Positions 1 through 5,503 of a DNA stretch of 5,503 bases are shown in pieces. This DNA is from Verrucomicrobiota bacterium (lineage in GTDB: Bacteria > Verrucomicrobiota > Verrucomicrobiia > Verrucomicrobiales > Verrucomicrobiaceae), in the NCBI GenBank assembly GCA_021413535.1, contig JAIOQF010000147.1:1-5503 (forward strand), given 5' to 3'. Position numbers and translations under genes: made by a program. Under the pieces are notes generated by a model, which saw only the letters and a program-made list of their open reading frames with translations, was not told the origin of the DNA and did no database searches. Each line of letters starts with the position of its first letter. The first letter of the stretch is position 1.

Positions 1-2382
1 CTGCAGAAACTTCTCGGACGCGGAGGCATGGGCGTGGTCTGGCTGGCTTTGGATGAGCGCCTCGGTCGTGAAGTCGCTCTGAAGTTCGCGCCGGAGGTCA
101 TCCGCTACGACGAAGTGGCCGTCGAAGAACTGAAGGAAGAAACACGGAAAGGACTCGGACTCGCGCATCCCAACATCGTGCGCATCTATGACTTCCTGCT
201 TGATGAAGATCATGCCGCCATCAGCATGGAATTCATCGACGGCGAGAATCTCGGTTCGCTCCGCATCCGGCAGCCAAACAAAGTCTTCGAGACCCATCAG
301 ATCAGACCCTGGGTGGAACAGATGCTCGACGCGCTCGACTACGCGCATCGCGGTGCCAAGGTCATCCATCGCGATCTCAAGCCTGCGAACCTGATGATCG
401 ACCACGAGGGCAACCTCCGCGTCACCGACTTCGGCATCGCGCGCAGCATCTCTGACGCCCTCGACCGCGCCACGCTGGGCCGCGCCTCCACTGGCACCCT
501 GGCCTACATGAGTCCACAGCAGGCCAGCGGAAAAAAACCGCACATCAGCGACGACATCTATTCCTTCGGCAGCACGCTCTACGAACTCATCACCGGCAAG
601 CCCCCGTTCTACACCGGCAATCTCACCGAACAACTCAGGAACGATCCTGTCACTCCGCCTACCGAACGCCGTCGCGAGTTCAACATCAACACGGCCGATC
701 CGATTCCCGTGGAATGGGAACAGACCATCCTCGCTTGTCTGGAAAAGAATGTTGAAAACCGGCCCGCCGATGCCCATGCCGTGATGGCTAGACTGGGGCT
801 GACCGAATCAACTCGTCTGTCGGGCGAAACGCCACAGATCATGCCCGGTTCGACCACGATCGGCTTTGCCCAAGGCCAGCCCACCGGCCGGACCGCAGCC
901 TACATCCGTCCCGGCGCGGGCCTTACTGAAATCGCCGCGCCAGCGCATCCACTCACGGCGAGTCGCTTCCATGTCGCTGCGAAAACTGAATCGCAAACCG
1001 ATCAGCCTGTGCCACAACAATCGGTCACGCCTATCGGTGGAGCAAAGCCCTGGCTCATCGCATTGGGCTCACTCTGGCTCATCGCTGTGCTGGGGATGGT
1101 TGCATGGTATGGTTTTGAGTATTGGAAAAAAAACAATCAATCTGCGCCGAAGGAAGTGGTGGTTGTTCCACCGAAGCCAGACTCAGTCGTCCAACCGACA
1201 GTCCCCAAGGACTCAACGAATGATCCAAAAACAACCACGATCCCCATTACTCCGCCCCCACAGCCCCCGCTTCCTGACACCACCATCAGCGCCAAGCTCG
1301 CGAAGGCGAAAGCCGGCGATACCATCACAGTAGAAACCGGAACCTATGACGAGCAGATTCAGTTTAAGGATGGAGTGAAACTCCGCGCGGCCGAACCGGG
1401 CAAAGTTATCGTGCAGATCAACAGCAAAGCGGGCTCCGCCTTGCGCGTCGAGAAATGTGCATCGGGAATCATCAATGGGATTGTCTTTCAGCATCTCGGC
1501 ACAGAAACCGTCGAGGACGACGCCGCGCCCGTCGCGCAGATCACCTCCAGCAGCATCACGCTCGAAGACTGCACGTTTCAGCGGGGCGCTAGGTCCGGCA
1601 TCGAAATCACCGGCGCAGGCCGGCCCGCGCTCACCCGCTGCACTCTAGCCAACAACAGCAAATTCGGACTCGTGCTCGGCTCCGGCAGCACCGCCGTCAT
1701 CACCCAATGCAGTATTCAGAAAAATGGTGCCAGCGGCATCGAAGTCCACCACAACGGCACCGCGCCCTTACTCAGCGCGAACACGGCCTCTGAGAACGCC
1801 GACTCCGGCATCGTCGTAAAAGACGGGGCCACCGCCACCATACTGGGAGCTACCCGCTGCTCGCTCAACGGCGAGGCAGGCATCGCCGCCGTTGGCGAAG
1901 GAACATCTGTCACCGTCACCGGCGCCAACTGCGACGGCAACAAGCACGGCATCAGCATCCAGAAAAACGCGACCGCAAAAATCACCAGCTGCACCGTGCG
2001 CAACAGCAAAGAGATGGGCATTCACTACGGTTTCGCGGCCAGCGGCAGCGAAATCCGCGACACCCTGGTCGAGAAATCAGACGTCTATGGCATCCTCCTC
2101 GTCGGTGCCGAAGGTTCGAATCCGCTGGTCACCGGCAACAAAGTGCTCAACAACGCTCTCACCGGCATCTTGGTAACCGGCGAAGGTTTCCGTCCGACTG
2201 TTGAAAAAAACGAGTGCGATAAAAACGGCGAATACGGCATCGGCATCGCCGAAGGTGCATCCGCTATTGTGCGGGAAAACAATCTTCGTGGGAACAACCG
2301 CGGAGGCATCGGCCAGCAAAACGCCGCACAAAATTTGCTCATAGAAAACAACGTCATCACCGACGACGACACGGCAAAGTGA
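1..2382 (+). CDS. Membrane Ser/Thr protein kinase with C-terminal right-handed beta-helix (5' end cut off)
   Basis: Predicted receptor-like Hanks-type kinase that phosphorylates Ser/Thr on cytoplasmic proteins. The frame is open from base 1. The first ATG (base 28) lies inside the glycine-rich loop GRGGMG (bases 16-33), so it is not the start; roughly 10-20 or more N-terminal residues are missing. Visible in order, numbering codons from base 1: VALKF with ATP-binding Lys28, HRDLKPAN with catalytic Asp125, DFG with Asp143, a GTLAYMSPQQ P+1 loop (codons 165-174), SDDIYSFG, and ENRP with Arg254. The kinase domain ends near codon 265. A linker of about 85 residues leads to one transmembrane helix (codons 351-372, W-L-I-A rich), then a Pro/Thr-rich spacer to about 425. 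From there a pectin-lyase-like beta-helix (opening AKAGDTITVETGTYDE) runs to the stop. Topology should place the kinase inside and the helix in the periplasm. The kinase call is firm; the ligand or partner of the helix is unknown. The usual APE-type Glu is Gln here (codon 173). Confidence 0.93.
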   Translation: MQKLLGRGGMGVVWLALDERLGREVALKFAPEVIRYDEVAVEELKEETRKGLGLAHPNIVRIYDFLLDEDHAAISMEFIDGENLGSLRIRQPNKVFETHQIRPWVEQMLDALDYAHRGAKVIHRDLKPANLMIDHEGNLRVTDFGIARSISDALDRATLGRASTGTLAYMSPQQASGKKPHISDDIYSFGSTLYELITGKPPFYTGNLTEQLRNDPVTPPTERRREFNINTADPIPVEWEQTILACLEKNVENRPADAHAVMARLGLTESTRLSGETPQIMPGSTTIGFAQGQPTGRTAAYIRPGAGLTEIAAPAHPLTASRFHVAAKTESQTDQPVPQQSVTPIGGAKPWLIALGSLWLIAVLGMVAWYGFEYWKKNNQSAPKEVVVVPPKPDSVVQPTVPKDSTNDPKTTTIPITPPPQPPLPDTTISAKLAKAKAGDTITVETGTYDEQIQFKDGVKLRAAEPGKVIVQINSKAGSALRVEKCASGIINGIVFQHLGTETVEDDAAPVAQITSSSITLEDCTFQRGARSGIEITGAGRPALTRCTLANNSKFGLVLGSGSTAVITQCSIQKNGASGIEVHHNGTAPLLSANTASENADSGIVVKDGATATILGATRCSLNGEAGIAAVGEGTSVTVTGANCDGNKHGISIQKNATAKITSCTVRNSKEMGIHYGFAASGSEIRDTLVEKSDVYGILLVGAEGSNPLVTGNKVLNNALTGILVTGEGFRPTVEKNECDKNGEYGIGIAEGASAIVRENNLRGNNRGGIGQQNAAQNLLIENNVITDDDTAK
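1597..2376 (+). repeat. Eleven PbH1-type beta-helix rungs within the kinase gene
   Basis: This is a protein-level tandem repeat. Eleven rungs each carry a Gly-hydrophobic motif (SGIEI, FGLVL, SGIEV, SGIVV, AGIAA, HGISI, MGIHY, YGILL, TGILV, YGIGI, GGIGQ). Successive motif glycines are spaced 23, 23, 24, 24, 23, 23, 24, 25, 24 and 23 residues apart. A second conserved point is a Cys or Asn before the next turn (RCTL, QCSI, RCSL, NCDG, SCTV, NECD), which resembles the inward ladders of parallel beta-helices. The fold is shared with pectate lyases, NosD and other carbohydrate-related proteins. I see no specific lyase or hydrolase active-site signature, so a binding or scaffold role is as likely as catalysis. 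The nucleotide sequence has diverged between repeats, so recent duplication is unlikely. Confidence 0.85.
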
Positions 2383-2394
2383 CGAGCACACTGA

Positions 2395-2422
2395 CCCAAG
2401 GAGCGGCGATTGCCAATCGCCG
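2395..2422 (+). repeat. Palindromic repeat unit, left copy
   Basis: Contains CGGCGATTG-C-CAATCGCCG (bases 2404-2422), two perfectly complementary 9-base arms around one central base. As RNA it would fold as an 8-bp stem with a GCC loop. It starts 13 bases after the kinase stop codon, so it could form the 3' end of that transcript. It lacks the U-run of a classical Rho-independent terminator; the bases after it are TCATTTCG. Confidence 0.7.
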
Positions 2423-2479
2423 TCATTTCGACCGCGAGAGCGACACTTATCGGATGTTCTTGGCGTAGTTCGAGAGCAA

Positions 2480-2506
2480 AGCGGCGAGCTTCGAATTCTT
2501 GCCGCT
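2480..2506 (+). other. Central hairpin of the intergenic element
   Basis: AGCGGCGAG (2480-2488) pairs with CTTGCCGCT (2498-2506) across a 9-base loop, CTTCGAATT. All nine positions pair, with one G-T (G-U in RNA) wobble. It sits roughly midway between the two palindromic units. It is not followed by a T-run, so it is not a standard terminator. An RNA function is possible but not shown. Confidence 0.45.
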
Positions 2507-2525
2507 ATCGCGCAGGGGTTTTAAT

Positions 2526-2553
2526 CGGCGGTTGGCAACCGCCGCGCCTTGTG
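2526..2553 (-). repeat. Palindromic repeat unit, right copy (inverted)
   Basis: Contains CGGCGGTTG-G-CAACCGCCG (bases 2526-2544), again two perfectly complementary 9-base arms around a single centre base. Compared with the reverse complement of the left copy, the palindrome differs only at two positions that pair with each other (A-T replaced by G-C), so pairing is preserved. It ends 73 bases before the chosen start of the downstream gene. Confidence 0.7.
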
Positions 2554-2615
2554 CTGCCAGCTTCCCCTCAGCTTGTGAGACTGCCCAAACGCGATGCTAG
2601 CAATCGGAGCTATTC

Positions 2616-2619
2616 GGGG
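2616..2619 (+). promoter_or_regulatory. Weak candidate ribosome binding site
   Basis: GGGG lies 7 bases before the ATG at 2627, a reasonable distance but only a partial match to the anti-Shine-Dalgarno sequence. The earlier in-frame ATG at 2594 has no purine-rich stretch at a suitable distance, and the ATG at 2633 would be 13 bases away. This favours 2627 as the start. I see no convincing -35/-10 promoter pair between the palindromic element and this gene. Confidence 0.3.
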
Positions 2620-2626
2620 CAACTTT

Positions 2627-4201
2627 ATGGCAATGACGGATCAAACCCGGTGCGTTCTCGATTTTCTCTCGCGGCCGGAAAGCTACCCGCACCGGCCGAA
2701 GCAGGTGACCATGGTGCAGACTCACGCTTCCTGGGTGTTCATCGCATCGCCTCTTGTTTGCAAAATCAAGAAGCCGGTAAACCTGGGCTTCCTCGATTTT
2801 TCCACCCTTGAACTTCGTCATGAAGACTGTGAACGCGAGATCGTGCTGAACCGCCGCTTGGCTGAGGACATCTATCTCGGTGTTGAAAGCATCCGACAGC
2901 ACGATGGCGCACTTCAGTTCGGCGGTAATGGCGAGATTGTCGAATGGTGCGTCATGATGTGCGAACTGGACTCGCGCTTCCTTCTGAGCCATCTGCTGAA
3001 GGAAGGTTCTGTCGGAGCGGCGGAGATGGACCGCATCGTGGACAAGCTGTCGCGCTTTCACGCTGCTCAGCCGCCGCTCGCGCCAGATGAAGCTGCCACT
3101 GCCATCGAGCGGTTGCGACTTGCCACCGATGGAAATTTTCAAGTGGCGCGGGACTGGATTGGAAAATCGCTCTCGCAATCCTGCTTCGACATCATCACGC
3201 ACTTCACGAATAAATTCTTCGACTGTCAGAACACCCTTCTAAAATCCCGCATTCTCGAGGGCTGGATCCGCGACTGCCATGGCGACCTGCATGCGGAGCA
3301 CATCCATCTCGCACCGAATGCGGTGCGCATCTACGACTGCATCGAGTTCAACACGCGCTTCCGGCACATCGACATCGCGAATGACATCGCCTTCCTCGCG
3401 ATGGATTTGGACGGGAACGGTCGACCGGACTTGGCGCGTCATCTCGTGACTCGATTTGCCGATCTGATGAATGACCCCGGCATGATGCCGCTGATGGATT
3501 TTTACAAATGCTACCGCGCCTGCGTTCGAGGTAAGGTTGAGAGCCTCCACAGCGCGGCGGAGACCGCAGGCGAATCCGAACGCGCTGAAAGTCTGGCGAA
3601 AGCCCGACGCTACTATCAGCTCGCGTTGCGCTATGCCGTCGCGGGCTCGGAGCCATGCGCTTTTGTTTTCATGGGACGCATCGCTTCCGGAAAATCCGCG
3701 CTAGCCTCGGCATTCAGTAAAGAAATCGGCTGGCTGTTGCTGTCTTCGGATCAGCTCCGCAAACAAATCGCCGGCATCCCGGCGAACCAACGTGGTGATG
3801 CGACGCTTTATTCCCCGGAGATGAACGCACGAACTTATGGCGCGCTGTTTGCCGAAGCAGCGAGTGTCATCCAGACACATCATGGAGTCATTCTGGATGC
3901 AACATTTTCAAGACGCAGGGATCGCGATGCTTTCGGTGATCAAGCCAAAAAGAATGGCTGTCGTGTGATCTGGATCGAAGCTGTCGTCAGCGATGAAATC
4001 GCGCAGAAAAGACTGCTCGCGCGCGATTCAGCACCGGTGACAGTTTCCGATGCGCGCATCGAGAACTTCACCGATCTCAGCGCCGCGTATGAGGCACCGG
4101 AAGAAATTCCCAGTCGGCATACCCTCAACAACGAGGCTCAAGTTTGCGACGTGCTGCGTAAGCTTCTGTTGGAATTGGCACAATGCCACGCGAGCTTTTG
4201 A
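2627..4201 (+). CDS. Two-domain APH-like / P-loop kinase protein (COG2187 + COG0645 type, AAA family ATPase)
   Basis: A 524-residue protein, matching what I recall of the usual size for proteins annotated as bifunctional aminoglycoside phosphotransferase/ATP-binding protein. Residues about 10-320 form an APH/choline-kinase-like domain: THASWVF, KIKKPVNLGFLDFSTLE (Lys46-Lys49 region), CEREIVLNRRL, the catalytic loop CHGDLHAEH with Asp220, and IYDCIEFN with metal-binding candidate Asp237, followed by DIANDIAFLAMDLD. Residues about 340-524 form a P-loop kinase: Walker A GRIASGKS (350-357, Lys356), SSDQLRK, VILDATFS (Asp424), and a lid-like region with RLLARD and SDARIE before AAYEAPEEIP. Family members are predicted small-molecule kinases or nucleotide-binding proteins; the substrate is not established, and aminoglycoside resistance should not be assumed. 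Homologues, as I recall them, begin close to the TDQTRCVLDFL region, so the start is 2627 or 2633 rather than 2594. The gene probably has its own transcript, since about 240 bases and the palindromic element separate it from the kinase. Confidence 0.9.
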   Translation: MAMTDQTRCVLDFLSRPESYPHRPKQVTMVQTHASWVFIASPLVCKIKKPVNLGFLDFSTLELRHEDCEREIVLNRRLAEDIYLGVESIRQHDGALQFGGNGEIVEWCVMMCELDSRFLLSHLLKEGSVGAAEMDRIVDKLSRFHAAQPPLAPDEAATAIERLRLATDGNFQVARDWIGKSLSQSCFDIITHFTNKFFDCQNTLLKSRILEGWIRDCHGDLHAEHIHLAPNAVRIYDCIEFNTRFRHIDIANDIAFLAMDLDGNGRPDLARHLVTRFADLMNDPGMMPLMDFYKCYRACVRGKVESLHSAAETAGESERAESLAKARRYYQLALRYAVAGSEPCAFVFMGRIASGKSALASAFSKEIGWLLLSSDQLRKQIAGIPANQRGDATLYSPEMNARTYGALFAEAASVIQTHHGVILDATFSRRRDRDAFGDQAKKNGCRVIWIEAVVSDEIAQKRLLARDSAPVTVSDARIENFTDLSAAYEAPEEIPSRHTLNNEAQVCDVLRKLLLELAQCHASF

Positions 4202-4210
4202 TTCGCGAAA

Positions 4211-5467
4211 CTATTCCTTCGGAAAGATCCGCTGCTGATTCTCCAGCGATGGCAGCAGACCCGTTCCCTCCCAACTGCGCCCCTGAGGAGCAATCAACTC
4301 GCCCGTGGTTAGAATGAGCGCCCCACCATGGGTGAGTTCTATGATGGATTGGAAAACGCCCTTCCCGTAAGTTTTAGGCCCGCGGCTCACCGCGCGATTG
4401 CTCCCGCTGCCGATGAGCGCGGCAATGAACATTTCCGAGGCGCTGGCGGTGCCTTCATCCTGATTCAAAATGATGGCCGGAATCTTGAACTCCCGGGGCT
4501 TTTGCGCGGTGCGCACGTCGTCGGGTTTGTCGCGTTCGCGCAAGGTGACAATGGTCTCGCCGGGTTCCATGAAGAGTGACGCGAGTTCGATGGCGGGTTC
4601 GAGTTCACCGCCATTGTTGCCTCGGAGATCGAGCGTGAGCGTGAGTCCCTGCGCAGCCTGCGCCAGGGCGGCGCACACTTCCTTCACGACGCTGGCGTTA
4701 AATTTCCGAATGGTGATGCGCAGGCTGGTGGTGAGCGTCTCGACCCGGACATTGGGTGTGTTCAGCGGTTCGCGCAGGATCTTCATGGTCTGTTCGCGCC
4801 CGAAAGCATGGCGCACCCGCAGTTGCACCGCCGTGCCGGGCGCGCCCCGGATCAAGGCGCCTATCAGCTGAATTGATTTTCCCGTGGTGTCGATCCCCTC
4901 AACGGCGAGAAGCTGATCGGCGTTCTTGATGCCGGCAACTTCCGCAGGCGAGCCCGGCGCAGGGTAGCAAAAAATGCGGCTGTTTTTTTCCTCAACACTC
5001 ATTCCAACACCACTGCCCGAGGAGGAGGCGAGCCGCCGGATCTGGGCGTAATCTGAGCCCCGGATGTAATGAGTGTAAGAATCATGCTGCTGGCACCAGG
5101 CTTGCAGCGCACTTTCCACCAGATCGCGCAAACTCTGTCTCTGGCCCGGGAGAGCGGCGAGAGCCAGCATTTCTTTTTCAAACCCGGCCCGGACTGCGCC
5201 ATCGGAGAGTTGACTGAAGTCCTGGTCGTGAGGTTTTGCGGCCTCGCCAAGCTGCTGGACAAGCCCGTACAATGCTTTCGTGCAAATCACAGGCAAGCGC
5301 TCGGGTTTATAAGCCCGCACGGATACTTTATCCGCAAACTCATAGAAAATATCGAACGCATTCTTGGCGTCCTGAGACGCGTCTTGCGAGAAGACGCTCG
5401 GAATCACGCTGCAGCAAACCGCCAGTGCCGACAGCAGGTGCAGCCTCGCTGGACGGCGCTGGCCCAT
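4211..5467 (-). CDS. Exported S41 family (C-terminal processing) serine protease with PDZ domain
   Basis: A 418-residue predicted periplasmic protease of the CtpA/Prc (tail-specific protease) family, which cleaves envelope proteins from near their C-termini using a Ser-Lys dyad. An N-terminal signal peptide is visible: basic MGQRRPARLH, a hydrophobic stretch to about residue 24, and a likely cut after VFS (residue 27); there is no lipobox. After an alpha-helical N-terminal region (about 30-145) comes a PDZ domain (about 150-235: GSGVGMSVEE, PGSPAEVAGI, GAPGTAVQLRV). The peptidase core follows with LDLRGNNGGELEPAIELA (about 279-296), the nucleophile segment GTASASE with catalytic Ser342, and TYGKG with Lys369. 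The C-terminal GTGLLPS resembles the family's closing GxGxxPD. The protein is compact, without a long C-terminal extension. The signal peptide supports the ATG at 5467 although the frame stays open upstream. That ATG has no clear Shine-Dalgarno sequence but overlaps a preceding stop codon, so translation may be coupled. Alternative: a proteolytically weak paralogue. Confidence 0.92.
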   Translation of the reverse strand: MGQRRPARLHLLSALAVCCSVIPSVFSQDASQDAKNAFDIFYEFADKVSVRAYKPERLPVICTKALYGLVQQLGEAAKPHDQDFSQLSDGAVRAGFEKEMLALAALPGQRQSLRDLVESALQAWCQQHDSYTHYIRGSDYAQIRRLASSSGSGVGMSVEEKNSRIFCYPAPGSPAEVAGIKNADQLLAVEGIDTTGKSIQLIGALIRGAPGTAVQLRVRHAFGREQTMKILREPLNTPNVRVETLTTSLRITIRKFNASVVKEVCAALAQAAQGLTLTLDLRGNNGGELEPAIELASLFMEPGETIVTLRERDKPDDVRTAQKPREFKIPAIILNQDEGTASASEMFIAALIGSGSNRAVSRGPKTYGKGVFQSIIELTHGGALILTTGELIAPQGRSWEGTGLLPSLENQQRIFPKE

Positions 5468-5503
5468 TATTGCACGGCGTTCAACTCGCTCTGCTTCTGC
5501 GCC
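5467..5503 (-). CDS. 3' end of an upstream gene, overlapping the protease start (partial)
   Basis: Reading the minus strand from the window edge, one frame gives AQKQSELNAVQ followed by TAA. The last A of that stop is the first base of the protease ATG (TAATG). Such one-base overlaps are typical of translationally coupled genes in an operon, and the protease lacks its own obvious ribosome binding site. Only 11 codons are visible, so the product cannot be named. The competing view is that the protease frame itself, which is also open to the edge, starts further upstream. Confidence 0.4.
   Translation of the reverse strand, partial: AQKQSELNAVQ

Larger units (their letters stand above)
2395..2553. 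repeat. Composite intergenic element: two inverted palindromes around a central hairpin
   Basis: Most of the space between the kinase stop and the next gene is taken up by two palindromic units in opposite orientation, at 2395-2422 and 2526-2553. Reverse-complementing the first aligns it to the second at 24 of 28 positions, including several bases beyond the palindrome (CTCCTTGGG against CGCCTTGTG). Between them lies a third hairpin (2480-2506) and a small CGC-GAGA-GCG hairpin (2433-2442). The arrangement resembles REP/BIME-type elements or a miniature inverted-repeat element. No transposase or plausible coding sequence lies inside it. A role as terminator, RNA-processing site or protein-binding site is possible but not shown. 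Confidence 0.6.

Noticed and set aside
1..6. CTGCAG at the very start of the window as a biological signal
   Set aside because: It is a PstI recognition sequence but also part of the kinase reading frame. It may reflect how the segment was cut or simply chance.
866..1333. Plus-strand open frame of 155 codons within the kinase gene
   Set aside because: It is the alternative frame of the linker and transmembrane part, with Arg/Ser/Pro-rich composition. The main frame has the coherent protein.
2404..2430. Rho-independent terminator for the kinase gene
   Set aside because: The stem is GC-rich enough, but the following bases (TCATTTCG) do not form the required T-run.
2395..2553. Insertion sequence or MITE with terminal inverted repeats
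   Set aside because: The inverted units are themselves palindromes, there is no transposase, and I could not find a flanking target-site duplication. A REP-like arrangement fits better, so mobility is not claimed.
2410..2811. Plus-strand open frame of 133 codons starting in the left palindrome and running into the next gene
   Set aside because: It begins inside a repeat, has Arg/Ser/Pro-rich shadow-like composition, shows no recognisable motif, and overlaps the first part of the well-supported APH/P-loop gene in another frame.
2597..3202. Minus-strand open frame of 201 codons opposite the two-domain kinase gene
   Set aside because: It lies fully antisense to a gene with clear family motifs and shows none of its own; long antisense frames are common in GC-rich coding DNA.
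2627..4201. Aminoglycoside resistance gene
   Set aside because: The APH-like fold is real, but the fusion to a P-loop kinase and the KIKKPV...FLDFSTLE signature place it in a broad housekeeping-type family with no demonstrated link to resistance.
4470..4871. Plus-strand frame of 133 codons opposite the protease
   Set aside because: It is antisense to the PDZ and peptidase core, with no motif or start signal of its own.

Overview
The window (5,503 bp, GC-rich) looks like a chromosomal segment of a Gram-negative bacterium with many eukaryotic-type kinases. A member of the Planctomycetota-Verrucomicrobiota-Chlamydiota group, most likely Verrucomicrobiota, is my best guess. The guess rests on a Ser/Thr kinase fused through one membrane span to a right-handed beta-helix, and on short GGCG...CGCC palindromic repeats between genes. 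No rRNA, tRNA or universal marker is present, so it is an inference.

Layout. (1) Bases 1-2382, plus strand: a Hanks-type Ser/Thr protein kinase whose first residues lie upstream of the window. It continues through a transmembrane helix and a Pro-rich linker into a long PbH1-type beta-helix with eleven regularly spaced rungs. (2) Bases 2383-2626: an intergenic region holding two 19-bp near-perfect palindromes that are diverged copies of one element in inverted orientation, with a third hairpin between them. (3) Bases 2627-4201, plus strand: a two-domain protein with an aminoglycoside-phosphotransferase-like fold at the N-terminus and a P-loop (AAA_33/zeta-toxin-like) kinase at the C-terminus. 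(4) Bases 4211-5467, minus strand: an exported S41 (C-terminal-processing) protease with a PDZ domain, convergent with the previous gene and only 9 bp from it. (5) Bases 5467-5503, minus strand: the probable last 11 codons of another gene, whose TAA stop overlaps the protease ATG (TAATG).

The genes do not form an obvious single pathway. The kinase and the protease are both predicted to act at or across the inner membrane, which fits envelope sensing and maintenance, but nothing in the sequence links them directly. The two-domain kinase protein is a widespread family without a firmly established substrate. The least explained parts are the inverted-palindrome element between genes 1 and 2 and the beta-helix as the outward domain of a receptor kinase. 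I found no defence system, CRISPR array, transposase or phage gene.
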